Source of the DNA: UBA12170 sp964293475
Lineage (GTDB): Bacteria > Bacteroidota > Bacteroidia > Bacteroidales > UBA12170
Assembly (NCBI GenBank): GCA_964293475.1
Contig: CAXYYJ010000021.1
Coordinates: 15,439-79,438, forward strand
Reading direction: 5' to 3'
Length of the DNA: 64,000 nucleotides
This document shows positions 17,165 through 25,821 of this stretch, piece by piece (position 1 is the stretch's first letter; each line of letters begins with the position of its first letter). The notes under the pieces were generated by a model that made no database searches, was not told the DNA's origin, and worked only from the letters and a program-made list of their open reading frames with translations. The position numbers and the translations under genes are program-made.

Positions 17165-18163
17165 ATGACTGATACTCTTCAAGCACTGGATCACATCCGA
17201 TTAAACTTTAGTCCATCAAATTTACATGCTCTCAATATAGCCATTGGTATTGTTATGTTTGGAGTTGCACTTGAAATTAAACTCAATAGTTTTAAAGAAG
17301 TATTCTTATCGCCAAAGCCCGCCATTGTTGGTTTTTTATCTCAGTTTTTGCTCTTACCCGCAGCAACTTTTTTAATAATCATTCTTATGAAAGACTGGTT
17401 AACCCCCACCATGGCCCTGGGAATGGTTTTGGTAGCCGCCTGTCCGGGAGGAAATATTTCAAATTTTATTACATCCTTAGCCAAAGGGAATGTGGCACTT
17501 TCTGTCAGTTTGACTGCCATTGGAACGCTGGGCGCAGTTATATTAACCCCCTTGAATTTTGCCTTTTGGGGTAAATTGGTCATTCAGTTTTTTGAGAATC
17601 AAAGCGCGGGCAATTTGATTCGTCCCATAGAAATTGATATTATTCAGGTATTTCAAACCATTTTTATAATTTTGGGAATACCCTTGCTCGCCGGAATTTA
17701 TATCAACAGTAAATTGCCTGTTTTTACAAAAAAAATATCTGGCATCATTAAAAAAATATCTATCATTATTTTTGTAGCTATCATCATAATAACTCTTTCC
17801 AAAAATTTCAACTTCTTTCTAAGTGCCATCCAATATATTTTTCTTATCGTTCTAATTCACAATGGTGTAGCATTAATAACGGGTTATGGCATAAGCAGCA
17901 TATTCAAATTGCCTCATATCGACCGCAAGAGCATCACCATAGAAACGGGCATTCAAAATTCAGGGCTGGCACTGGTTCTGATTTTTAATCCTAAAATATT
18001 CCCTCCTGAACTGGAGCTTGGCGGAATGGCCATTATTGCAGCCTGGTGGGGAATCTGGCATATGATTTCAGGCCTGGCTATTGCCACCTATTGGGGCACT
18101 TCTTTCTCTTTTTTCGGTCTTAAAAAAGCAACCATAAGCGGTACCTCTCATGGGAATAAATAA
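17165..18163 (+). CDS. Bile acid:sodium symporter (BASS) family transporter
   Basis: 332 residues from the ATG at 17165; a TTG nine codons upstream is less likely. It is highly hydrophobic with about nine to ten membrane segments. Family hallmarks are GVALEIK near the N-terminus, the unwound sodium-site segment VAACPGGNISNFIT, and TGIQNSGLALVL in the second repeat. BASS proteins co-transport organic anions with sodium across the inner membrane; bacterial members carry keto acids, pantoate or other acids, and the substrate here is not predictable. The 3' end overlaps the acyltransferase gene by 14 bases. Confidence 0.88.
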   Translation: MTDTLQALDHIRLNFSPSNLHALNIAIGIVMFGVALEIKLNSFKEVFLSPKPAIVGFLSQFLLLPAATFLIIILMKDWLTPTMALGMVLVAACPGGNISNFITSLAKGNVALSVSLTAIGTLGAVILTPLNFAFWGKLVIQFFENQSAGNLIRPIEIDIIQVFQTIFIILGIPLLAGIYINSKLPVFTKKISGIIKKISIIIFVAIIIITLSKNFNFFLSAIQYIFLIVLIHNGVALITGYGISSIFKLPHIDRKSITIETGIQNSGLALVLIFNPKIFPPELELGGMAIIAAWWGIWHMISGLAIATYWGTSFSFFGLKKATISGTSHGNK

Positions 18164-19481
18164 AGTTGACCAAAAATCATTTTTCTACAAATTGATTTGG
18201 GTTGCCATAAAACTTTGGCATCACGCGTTTTATTACCAAAAAATAGAAATTGCTAACAAGGAAAGGGTGCCAAAAACAGGGGCTCTTATTTTTACTCCAA
18301 ACCACCAAAATGCTCTGATGGATGCGCTGGCGGTGCTTTTCAGCACTAAACGGACTTTAGTATTCTTAGCCAGAGCCGACATATTCTCAAAAAAATTCTT
18401 TGCCGAAATTCTCTATTTTTTTAGAATTTTGCCCGTCTACCGTCCCCGCGATGGCCAGGGTGAAGTGAAAAGAAACGTTGAAACATTCGAAAAAACATCG
18501 GAAGTTTTAAGAAAGAATTTCAGTTTGGTGCTTTTCCCCGAAGGAACCCACTCCGAAAAACAAAGCCTCATCCCCCTGAAAAAAGGTTTTGTAAAAATCG
18601 CCTTGCAAACTGAAGAATCCAACGACTTTAATTTAGGCATTAAGCTGATGCCTATGGCCATTAGCTATACCAATTACGCCCAATGTCAAACTACGCTATC
18701 AATAAATTTTGGCCATCCCATCGATCTCAAACCCTTCTATGAATCGTATAAGGAACATCCTGCTGTGGCTTTCAATGCCGTTAGAGATCAACTTGAGCTT
18801 GCATTAAAAGACATCATGATTCACATAGATGACGATGAATTTTATAAGACTCAGGAATTTTTATTGATGGCCTTTGCCGAACCAGTTTTGAAAAAGCATA
18901 AGTCATTGGCCCATCATAGAATAGTTGACGGAAAAGCATTCCTGGAAAAACTAAACAATTGGCGAGCTCAAAACCCCGCAAATTTTAGCGATTTACACAT
19001 CTCCACTCAGGAATTTATTGAATTATCGAAAAGTTTAAGCAACAGGCAAAAAATAGTATTCTCAAGTTACTCCTTAGCTCGTCTCACCTTAAAAACACTT
19101 TTTTTCCTCATTGCTCTGCCTGTAATTCTTCCATCATTAATAATTCAATATCCCAACTTTTTTCTCTCAAATTTACCAACCCGCTATATCAAAGATATTC
19201 AGTTCTTTAGCTCAGTGAGATTTGTTGTGGGCTTTTTGGTTGTGCCCATTGTTTTTTTAGCGGAATGGTTGGTGATAAAAATTCTTTTTGATGAGCTGAG
19301 TCTATTTCAATTTATTACCATTTACATTTTTTCAATATTGATTAGTACACTGATGTTGAACTGGTTGCGAAATCTGTCAGCCATGTGGAAAATCTATATT
19401 TTTTCGGCATTCGACAAGCAGAAATTTGAGCAATTAAAAATTTCAATGAACAAGATAAAAAAATATATTAATTCAATTTAA
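18150..19481 (+). CDS. PlsC-like 1-acyl-glycerol-3-phosphate acyltransferase family protein
   Basis: 443 residues, longer than simple PlsC. The N-terminal half carries the acyltransferase blocks: NHQNALMD (the N-H-x4-D catalytic motif), a hydrophobic strand with FLARADIF, LFPEGTHSE (FPEGTR block) and a late PMAISYTNY segment. The C-terminal part has three to four membrane helices (about 310-415). It probably acylates lysophospholipid or a related glycerol lipid at the inner membrane. It starts inside the end of the BASS gene, so the pair is translationally coupled. Confidence 0.86.
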   Translation: MGINKVDQKSFFYKLIWVAIKLWHHAFYYQKIEIANKERVPKTGALIFTPNHQNALMDALAVLFSTKRTLVFLARADIFSKKFFAEILYFFRILPVYRPRDGQGEVKRNVETFEKTSEVLRKNFSLVLFPEGTHSEKQSLIPLKKGFVKIALQTEESNDFNLGIKLMPMAISYTNYAQCQTTLSINFGHPIDLKPFYESYKEHPAVAFNAVRDQLELALKDIMIHIDDDEFYKTQEFLLMAFAEPVLKKHKSLAHHRIVDGKAFLEKLNNWRAQNPANFSDLHISTQEFIELSKSLSNRQKIVFSSYSLARLTLKTLFFLIALPVILPSLIIQYPNFFLSNLPTRYIKDIQFFSSVRFVVGFLVVPIVFLAEWLVIKILFDELSLFQFITIYIFSILISTLMLNWLRNLSAMWKIYIFSAFDKQKFEQLKISMNKIKKYINSI

Positions 19482-19523
19482 CTACTCTATTCCAATAGAT
19501 TACGATTAAAAAAAGCATTTACC

Positions 19524-20462
19524 ATGGAAAATTTTTCAGTAACCATATTAGGAAGCAGTTCGGCATCGCCCACGAGCCACAGAAACACAACCAGCCAGCT
19601 TATCAATTTTTACGACAGGCTCTATCTTATCGATTGTGGCGAAGGTACACAGGTTCAATTGCGTCGGCATCATACCAAATTGTCCAAAATCAATCATATT
19701 CTCATCAGTCATCTGCATGGCGATCATTTTTTTGGTTTGGCGGGCTTAATAAGCAGTCTTAATCTTTTTGGCAGAGCTAAAACCCTTCATATTTATTCCG
19801 ACCCAAGAATAAAGCAAGTAATTGATTTACAACTCGAAATATCGGAAACTGTGCTTCAGTTCGACATAGAATATCACCCACTTGATTTTGAAAAGAAAGC
19901 CTTGATTTTTGAAGATAAAAAACTTCAGATTTATAGTTTTCCGCTGAATCACAGAATTCCAACCTGCGGATTTCTATTTCAGGAAAAGCCATCCTTACCC
20001 AATATTAACAAGAAAGTTATTGCAAGGTATAATCTGAATATAGAGCAGATAAAATCGATCATCGATGGCGAAGACCTGATATTGAACGACAAAACGCGCA
20101 TCGAAAACGAGCTTTTGGTGGTTCAGCCGGCCCCGCCCCGCTCCTATGCCTTTTGTTCCGACACCAAATACTTCGACGGGCTTTATAAATACTTCGAAAA
20201 TGTGGATTTACTTTACGCCGAATGTACTTTCATGAACGATTTGCAGGAAATTGCTCACCAAAAATTTCATATGACCACCAACGATGTTGCCCAACTTGCA
20301 AAGGAATCGTCAGCTAAAAACCTTATTGTAGGACATTTCTCCGCCCGATATCGCGATACTTCTCAGCTTCAGACTGAAATTCAAAACCAATATCCCGATA
20401 CCACTTTGGTAAACGACTTCGATACTTTCTTTATTAACAATGCTGACCCCGATTTGCAATAA
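19524..20462 (+). CDS. rnz: Ribonuclease Z (tRNA 3' endonuclease)
   Basis: 312 residues, a metallo-beta-lactamase-fold nuclease that trims the 3' trailer of tRNA precursors. Visible motifs are the N-terminal ILGSSSASPTSHRN, DCGEGTQ, the zinc motif SHLHGDHFFGL, FPLNHRIPTCGFLF (the His and the family PxHxxxxxGY-like region), CSDT, and ECTFMNDLQEIAHQKFHMTTNDVA near the C-terminus, with a final GHFSARY. Length matches the short-form bacterial enzyme. It starts 42 bases after the acyltransferase gene and may share its transcript. miaA and cca, also tRNA-maturation genes, lie 7 kb away. Confidence 0.94.
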   Translation: MENFSVTILGSSSASPTSHRNTTSQLINFYDRLYLIDCGEGTQVQLRRHHTKLSKINHILISHLHGDHFFGLAGLISSLNLFGRAKTLHIYSDPRIKQVIDLQLEISETVLQFDIEYHPLDFEKKALIFEDKKLQIYSFPLNHRIPTCGFLFQEKPSLPNINKKVIARYNLNIEQIKSIIDGEDLILNDKTRIENELLVVQPAPPRSYAFCSDTKYFDGLYKYFENVDLLYAECTFMNDLQEIAHQKFHMTTNDVAQLAKESSAKNLIVGHFSARYRDTSQLQTEIQNQYPDTTLVNDFDTFFINNADPDLQ

Positions 20463-20477
20463 TACTGAATCTAGATA

Positions 20478-21878
20478 TTATTGAATTCGGTAAAAGCTTA
20501 ATAAATCCGAAGAGAAAACAAGCTCCGAATTTGGCGGTGGAACTGGCTCTTCCAGCTGCTTGGATGGCCCCAGGTCCGGCAGATTTTCAAGATTCACAAG
20601 ATAGTAGATATGTGGATATTTTTCCCAATCATCTTTAGTAAAACCCCTTGTTTGAGCAATTTTTGTTTCACATTCCCATGCCACCCACCATTCAACACCA
20701 TGTCGGGCAACAATAATTGTTTTGTCAATATCTTTTGGCAGATAAGACTTCAGGGTTTTTAATTCAGTAATAAACTCACTTTTTACAACAGTCGATTTGG
20801 GTCGAACTATAAAAAAGAAGGTTGATAACACACTAAAAGCAACGAGCCCGAAACTCATTTTTCGCAATAAAGTTGCCGATAACCAGGGTGTTAAAAATAT
20901 AATCAGAAGAATTTGAGCAATATACAGAAACAGGTTAAAGCGACGAAGATATTCCATATCGAGAAAAGGGAAGGAATAAATCAGTAAAACTACCATGAGC
21001 GTAAAAATAATGCTTCGATGTATTTTAGGAATATTAAACTGCGAATTGCGGAGAGTCCTGTAACCTAAAAGAACCAATATCCAGGAGAAAATTAACATAA
21101 TCAGCTCTGGAAAAGAAGGAATTCCTGCCAAAAAAGCAGGATGCGCAAATATTTCACCCCCAATAGTAAGCAATCGGTAAAATCTGGTTTCATCGAGAAT
21201 GAAAATAATAATCAAAGATACCACCAGCAAACCAGACAGAAGTTTAAATGCCCGACTGTTATACCATTTCAAAACAAAAACAGCGATAAGCAACAGGAGA
21301 AAAATAAAAGTGCCAAAATGAGATAAAGCAACGGCAAGTAAAAACAGTATTGAAACTAAAAGTGACCCTTTTTTCCCGGCTTGAAGGTATTGGAGAATAA
21401 ACATAAAGAAAAAAAGCATAAGCAAAATGGCCAAAGCGTTCTTTTGCAAGTCGCTCGTTAACACCAAAGGAGAAAAGGAGAATCCTGCAAAGGCTGCGAA
21501 TGAGATGGATAAAAGTCTGTGCGTCTGCAATTTCAATGAATGCAATATTTTAAATAAGGGGAGCAGAGTAAGTGGAATAAACAAAGAATCAATGGCTTTA
21601 TTTACAAATATAATTATTTGATTATCAATAGATAACCCAAACACCGAGAACAATTTCAAAACAAAAACATTGATGTAAAAAACCAAGGGCATATCGTTAA
21701 AACCCAGGCTACCAGTTCGAATGATTGTTCTTATTTGCAACGGATAATATCCACCATTGGTACCTGGAATTAAATCGCAGGTAAAGTTCAGATATAGTTT
21801 TACAATCAAAGCAGCTGCCCCCAAAAGGAAGAAATATGCCTTCAAATTCAGATATTTTTCTGAGTTATTCCAAATCAT
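20478..21878 (-). CDS. Polytopic membrane protein, GT-C glycosyltransferase-like
   Basis: 466 residues with about eleven predicted membrane helices. After the first helix comes a short loop with CDLIPGTNGGYYPLQIRT, which resembles the first periplasmic loop of GT-C fold glycosyltransferases, where an acidic residue is catalytic. The last 80 residues form a soluble C-terminal tail. No exact family is recognised. If it is a GT-C enzyme it would use a lipid-linked sugar and modify a glycan or protein at the periplasmic face. It is convergent with rnz, 15 bases away. The membrane topology is clear; the GT-C call is weak inference. Confidence 0.55.
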   Translation of the reverse strand: MIWNNSEKYLNLKAYFFLLGAAALIVKLYLNFTCDLIPGTNGGYYPLQIRTIIRTGSLGFNDMPLVFYINVFVLKLFSVFGLSIDNQIIIFVNKAIDSLFIPLTLLPLFKILHSLKLQTHRLLSISFAAFAGFSFSPLVLTSDLQKNALAILLMLFFFMFILQYLQAGKKGSLLVSILFLLAVALSHFGTFIFLLLLIAVFVLKWYNSRAFKLLSGLLVVSLIIIFILDETRFYRLLTIGGEIFAHPAFLAGIPSFPELIMLIFSWILVLLGYRTLRNSQFNIPKIHRSIIFTLMVVLLIYSFPFLDMEYLRRFNLFLYIAQILLIIFLTPWLSATLLRKMSFGLVAFSVLSTFFFIVRPKSTVVKSEFITELKTLKSYLPKDIDKTIIVARHGVEWWVAWECETKIAQTRGFTKDDWEKYPHIYYLVNLENLPDLGPSKQLEEPVPPPNSELVFSSDLLSFYRIQ

Positions 21879-22008
21879 TTTTGCAGCCTTTTCCTGAATA
21901 CAAATTGAACGAAGTTAACCTGATATTGGGTAATCAAAAATAACCGATATTTAAATGAACAGGGGTTTAAAAAAACCTAAATTCTACAGAAAAAGGAACA
22001 AAGGGATT

Positions 22009-22440
22009 TTACTCTTCATCTTCCATATGATGAAAGTCGACTTTTTGCAAAATATTGAGCTGTCCTTTGCCATCGACACATTCCATTATTTTCTTTTTAA
22101 ATTTCCAGCATGTCATTTGTCTGATTTCCATAACTCTGCCAATTTCGTGTGAAGATATGTCAGGATTTTGACAAACCATAAAGCTCAATTTGAAAGCTTC
22201 TGGCAACGATATTTTACAACCATGGAAGAGGGTATGAGCTGTTGCCGATTCCTGATGTTTGCACTTGGTGCAGCGCCGGCTGTAGGGCTGTCTTCCCTCG
22301 CAACTGTTGGTATGGCCACATTTTTTGCAAACAAAACCCTCTTGCCATTTTTCATTGGCCAAATAGGACAAGCAATGCTCTTCAGTTGGAAATTGTTGCT
22401 CAAACTCACTGAGTGACATATTTTTAAAGGAGATGTCCAT
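22009..22440 (-). CDS. Stand-alone IS1595-type zinc-ribbon protein (transposase N-domain only)
   Basis: 143 residues from the ATG at 22440. The pattern FPTEEHCLSYLANEKWQEGF, then Cys38-x2-Cys41 and Cys57-x2-Cys60, is the zinc-ribbon that opens IS1595/ISXO2-type transposases. It continues with TLFHGCKISL and a helix-turn-helix-like region. The DDE catalytic domain that should follow is absent: the frame stops cleanly, and no transposase remnants or terminal inverted repeats are seen nearby. It also has a good promoter element. This suggests a solo DNA-binding protein descended from a transposase rather than a live element. An origin as a decayed fragment cannot be excluded. Confidence 0.7.
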   Translation of the reverse strand: MDISFKNMSLSEFEQQFPTEEHCLSYLANEKWQEGFVCKKCGHTNSCEGRQPYSRRCTKCKHQESATAHTLFHGCKISLPEAFKLSFMVCQNPDISSHEIGRVMEIRQMTCWKFKKKIMECVDGKGQLNILQKVDFHHMEDEE

Positions 22441-22462
22441 ATTTTTTCTGACAATTTGACTG

Positions 22463-22470
22463 CAAAAATA
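22463..22470 (-). promoter_or_regulatory. -7 element TATTTTTG for the zinc-ribbon gene
   Basis: Exact TAnnTTTG match on the minus strand, 23 bases before the ATG at 22440. It rules out the longer frame starting at 22488. Confidence 0.5.
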
Positions 22471-22535
22471 GAAATATTTTGTTGGCACATAAATTGAGAA
22501 GCGAAAAAGTGATATTAAAGCGATTTATTTTTTTA

Positions 22536-22543
22536 TAAATTTG
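22536..22543 (+). promoter_or_regulatory. -7 element TAAATTTG for the thioredoxin pair
   Basis: Exact TAnnTTTG match 30 bases before the ATG at 22574. A TTG start at 22541 would lie inside it and is rejected. Confidence 0.55.
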
Positions 22544-22573
22544 CAAAAAATTAAACCTAAAAAAAATTTGATA

Positions 22574-23089
22574 ATGAAGAAAATAGGAATTTTAACTCTT
22601 TCTGCCATCATGGGTTTGTTGAGCATCAGTTGTAATGGTAACGCCACCGAAAAAGGTCAACCTGTTGCTAAAGAAACCTCCGAAGCCAATCCTCAAGCTC
22701 CTGCCAACAATAGTGGGAAAGTAATAGTTCTGGACGAAGCTGCTTTCAAAGACAAAGTTTGGGACTACGATGCTAATCCACAGGCATGGCTTTACAAAGG
22801 TGAATTACCTGCAGTTATTGACTTTTATGCCGATTGGTGTGGCCCATGTAAAAGAGTTGCTCCTATCATGGACAAATTGGCTAAAGAATATGAAGGTAAA
22901 ATCGTGATATATAAAGTGAATACTGACAACAATAAAGAATTATCATCTGTGTTCGGTATCAGAAGCATCCCTTCAATTCTGTTTATTCCTAAGGATGGTC
23001 AACCAGCTATGCAGGCAGGTGCCATGCAGGAAGAGCAGTATCGTCAGATTTTCGAAGACTTTGTGTTAGGCAAAAAGAAAACAGAATAG
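22574..23089 (+). CDS. Thioredoxin-domain lipoprotein
   Basis: 171 residues. A lipoprotein signal ends at Cys20 (LLSISC), a Pro/Ala/Asn-rich linker follows, then a complete thioredoxin fold with the active site DWCGPCK and the cis-Pro segment RSIPSILF. It should be membrane-anchored facing the periplasm, where it could reduce or isomerise disulfides or pass electrons to other envelope proteins. The second thioredoxin gene starts 58 bases downstream and is similar over its whole length (DFYADWC, PILEEL/PIMDKL, FGIRSIPS), so the two look like a tandem duplication in which only the first is exported. Confidence 0.9.
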   Translation: MKKIGILTLSAIMGLLSISCNGNATEKGQPVAKETSEANPQAPANNSGKVIVLDEAAFKDKVWDYDANPQAWLYKGELPAVIDFYADWCGPCKRVAPIMDKLAKEYEGKIVIYKVNTDNNKELSSVFGIRSIPSILFIPKDGQPAMQAGAMQEEQYRQIFEDFVLGKKKTE

Positions 23090-23147
23090 GCCTCCATTAT
23101 TATTTCAAGAGATTATAAAATTTTAAAAAACACATAATATTTTTCAG

Positions 23148-23498
23148 ATGGAACATTTAACAAAAGAAACATTTTTACAAAAAGTCTTCAATTACGAGGA
23201 AAACAAAGAGTGGAAATTTGAAGGTGAGTTACCTTGTATTATTGACTTTTACGCCGATTGGTGTCAACCTTGCAAAATAGTTGCTCCCATTTTAGAGGAA
23301 CTTAGTAAGGAGTATGCTGGCAAAATTAATATCTACAAAGTAGATACTGAAGACCAGCAGGAATTGGCAGGTGCTTTTGGCATCCGCAGCATTCCTTCAC
23401 TGTTATTCTGCCCAAAAAACGCCCAGCCTCAAATGGCTCAGGGTGCTCTTCCTAAAGATACTTTAATTCAAGCCATTAACGATGTGTTATTAAAGTAA
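23148..23498 (+). CDS. trxA: Cytoplasmic thioredoxin with WCQPC active site
   Basis: 116 residues, a single thioredoxin domain without a signal. The active site is Trp38-Cys39-Gln40-Pro41-Cys42-Lys43, so the usual Gly between the cysteines is replaced by Gln, which may shift redox potential or partner choice. The cis-Pro loop RSIPSLLF is normal, and an extra Cys30 lies shortly before the active site. It reduces disulfides in the cytoplasm, possibly also feeding the lipoprotein homologue upstream through a membrane carrier (not seen here). It shares a transcript with the upstream gene by spacing. A strong terminator follows at 23544. Confidence 0.9.
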   Translation: MEHLTKETFLQKVFNYEENKEWKFEGELPCIIDFYADWCQPCKIVAPILEELSKEYAGKINIYKVDTEDQQELAGAFGIRSIPSLLFCPKNAQPQMAQGALPKDTLIQAINDVLLK

Positions 23499-23526
23499 TT
23501 ACCCCCCTTTTCATATAAATACCTTA

Positions 23527-23534
23527 TATATTTG
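23527..23534 (+). promoter_or_regulatory. -7 element TATATTTG upstream of the hairpin before wbqC
   Basis: Exact TAnnTTTG match. Transcription from it would begin near 23541, just before the intrinsic terminator hairpin that abuts the wbqC start. Confidence 0.4.
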
Positions 23535-23543
23535 CTTTTAATG

Positions 23544-23578
23544 GATGCGGCTCTTATTTTTGCCGCATCTTTTTTTTT
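23544..23578 (+). terminator. Intrinsic terminator abutting the wbqC start codon
   Basis: A perfect 8-bp stem GATGCGGC/GCCGCATC (23544-23551 with 23562-23569, 10-base loop) is followed by nine T residues. The next base begins the ATG at 23579. It ends the thioredoxin transcript and could also attenuate wbqC. Confidence 0.85.
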
Positions 23579-24199
23579 ATGACAACTTTACTCTCAACCG
23601 CTTACTTCCCCCCCATTTCGTGGATGGCATTGCTTCTCCAGGCTCCTGCTGCATCTATTGACCTTTGGGAAACATATTCCAAACAAAGTTATCGCAACCG
23701 CTGCCAGATTTCTACATCTCTTGGGGTGTTAGACCTGAATATCCCAGTTAAAAAACCAAATGGAAATCAAACTAAAACCATTGACATTCTCATTGACTAC
23801 CAGCAAAAATGGCAGCTATTACACTGGAAATCAATAAAAACCGCATATCAGTCTGCCCCGTTTTTTATCTACTATCAGGACGAAATCGAAGCTCTGATTT
23901 TTGGAAACTATTCTCATCTTTATCTTCTTAACGAGGCCATTATTCGAAAATTTCTAACCATAAATGGCTCAAATTCAATGATTAACTATACTTCTGATTT
24001 TATTACCCCCAACTCGCATGAATCCGATTTTCGCTTCTCCATCCACCCAAAAAAACCCAACCTTTGGCCAACCCCTAAATACTACCAAACTTTTGAAGAT
24101 AAAATTGGTTTTATGGAGAATCTCTCCGTTCTTGACCTTCTGTTCAATTTGGGTCCTGAAATTCCTGAATATCTCAGGCACTTTAAATTTCATGTTTAA
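23579..24199 (+). CDS. WbqC family protein
   Basis: 206 residues. The opening LLSTAYFPPISWMALLLQAP matches the WbqC-like family, whose members begin with a YFP(P)xxYFAL motif and occur in O-antigen or surface glycan loci and throughout Bacteroidota. Conserved later segments are YRNRC, IPVKKPNG, WQLLHWKSIKTAYQSAPFF and YYQDEIEALI. The biochemical role is not established; a part in glycan or aminosugar assembly is the usual guess. Its ATG directly follows the T-run of a terminator hairpin, which is unusual for a gene with no other start candidate. Confidence 0.85.
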   Translation: MTTLLSTAYFPPISWMALLLQAPAASIDLWETYSKQSYRNRCQISTSLGVLDLNIPVKKPNGNQTKTIDILIDYQQKWQLLHWKSIKTAYQSAPFFIYYQDEIEALIFGNYSHLYLLNEAIIRKFLTINGSNSMINYTSDFITPNSHESDFRFSIHPKKPNLWPTPKYYQTFEDKIGFMENLSVLDLLFNLGPEIPEYLRHFKFHV

Positions 24200-24326
24200 G
24201 TACTGAATCACTGCAAGCAAAAAATCCCTGCTTACCATTTTTTTAATCCTTGATTTAAAATTTTATTCCTTCTCCATCCCTCGAAAAAACAATAAAATGA
24301 ACCGAAAAACGTATTAGGTTTAAAAT

Positions 24327-24334
24327 TATCTTTG
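24327..24334 (+). promoter_or_regulatory. -7 element TATCTTTG for the beta-helix lipoprotein
   Basis: Exact TAnnTTTG match 6 bases before the ATG at 24340, implying a very short leader. Confidence 0.5.
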
Positions 24335-24339
24335 TCACC

Positions 24340-25818
24340 ATGATAAAAACGAATCTACTTTTAATTATTTTCCTGTCTGTCATATGGTTGGCCTTATCAG
24401 TATTTTCCTCTTGCAGGAAAGATGAATCTTTTAGCGACGACCCGGCTCTTAAATTGAATTTCTCCAACGACTCCATTATTTTCGATACAGTTTTCACTAC
24501 AATGGGCTCTGTAACTCAGCAACTCAAAGTATATAATCGCAATAAAAACGCTGTTATAATTAGTAAAATTAAGCTTGCCGGCGGAAGTGATTCTCCTTAC
24601 CGAATTAATGTTGACGGCTCATCCGGAAGTTCATTCAGCAACATAGAAATTGGGGGAAACGATAGTATTTACATCTTTGTTAAAGTAACTGTCGACCCGC
24701 AAAATAATAATTTGCCTTTGGTAGTGAAAGATTCTGTGCTTTTTGAGACCAATGGTAATGTTCAGGATGTGGACCTGGTAGCCTGGGGACAAGATGCGCA
24801 TTTCATTCTTGGAGTGAAACAGCAGGAAGGCCTGCCTCCCTACAAAATTATTGCAGCTTCGGGCGAAGATGCCCACTGGATTAACGACAAACCTTATGTT
24901 ATTGTTGGTTATGCTGTGGTTGATTCTGCGGCTTCTTTAACCATTGATCCGGGCTGCCGCATTCACTTTTACAACAATTCGGGTCTCTGGATTTATCGTT
25001 ATGGGAGTATTCAAGTTAACGGGACTTTAGAAGAACCAGTTAATTTTCAGGGGGTTAGATTAGAAGAAGATTATCAGAATATTCCTGCCCAATGGGATAG
25101 AATCTGGATAAACGAGAGCAATATAGATTCAGAGATTAACTATGCCATCATCAAAAATGGCACCATTGGTATTCAGGCGGAAACTTTGGAAGGCGGCCTT
25201 GGCAATAAACTCACCATTAACAACAGTCAGATTTTAAATATGCAGGGATGGGGAATTTTTACCCGGTTCTACCATATCGAAGGCAATAATCTGGTGGTGG
25301 CCAACACCGGAAGCAGCTCCCTAAACCTAACCACCGGTGGTAGCTATAATTTCAAAAATTCCACTTTTGCCAACTTCTATGGCTTCGACATCAGAAAAGA
25401 CCCCATTTTACATCTGGCCGATTATTATATCTACTACAATGGCACCGACCAAATTGTGTATTCCGGCGACCTGGAAATGGCCAATTTCACCGATTGCCTT
25501 TTCTATGGCAACTTAGATAACGAAATCTTTATTGACCGTTATCCTGAGAATCTATCGGTCTTTAATTATAGTTTTGACCATTGCCTGTTGAAGGCTATTA
25601 ATACAAGTGACGAAAATTTCACCAACTGCATTTTTAACAACGATCCGCTTTTTAAAGATTATCAGGAAAATGATTATCACTTAGATAGCCTTTCGCCTGT
25701 TCGAAATTTGGGAATCCCCACCGAAAATATTCTGGACCTTGATGGCGTTTTGAGAAGCCAAACCCCCGATTTAGGTGCCTACGAATGGGTTCCAACTGTT
25801 GTAGAAAAAAAATTCTAG
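24340..25818 (+). CDS. Surface lipoprotein with right-handed beta-helix repeats
   Basis: 492 residues. A lipoprotein signal ends in FSSC. The residues right after the Cys read R-K-D-E, which fits the lipoprotein export signal C-x-K-(D/E)-(D/E) described for surface lipoproteins of Capnocytophaga and related Bacteroidota, so outer-surface exposure is likely. Residues about 30-150 look like an Ig-type domain. From about 180 on, Asn/Gly-rich repeated strands fit a parallel beta-helix, ending in the conserved LDGVLRSQTPDLGAYEW motif seen in many such proteins. Function is probably glycan binding or cleavage; no catalytic residues were assigned. DUF554 follows 3 bases later. Confidence 0.8.
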   Translation: MIKTNLLLIIFLSVIWLALSVFSSCRKDESFSDDPALKLNFSNDSIIFDTVFTTMGSVTQQLKVYNRNKNAVIISKIKLAGGSDSPYRINVDGSSGSSFSNIEIGGNDSIYIFVKVTVDPQNNNLPLVVKDSVLFETNGNVQDVDLVAWGQDAHFILGVKQQEGLPPYKIIAASGEDAHWINDKPYVIVGYAVVDSAASLTIDPGCRIHFYNNSGLWIYRYGSIQVNGTLEEPVNFQGVRLEEDYQNIPAQWDRIWINESNIDSEINYAIIKNGTIGIQAETLEGGLGNKLTINNSQILNMQGWGIFTRFYHIEGNNLVVANTGSSSLNLTTGGSYNFKNSTFANFYGFDIRKDPILHLADYYIYYNGTDQIVYSGDLEMANFTDCLFYGNLDNEIFIDRYPENLSVFNYSFDHCLLKAINTSDENFTNCIFNNDPLFKDYQENDYHLDSLSPVRNLGIPTENILDLDGVLRSQTPDLGAYEWVPTVVEKKF

Positions 25819-25821
25819 ACT

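Noticed and set aside
22009..22440. A complete insertion sequence of the IS1595 group
   Set aside because: No DDE domain, inverted repeats or target-site duplication are visible.
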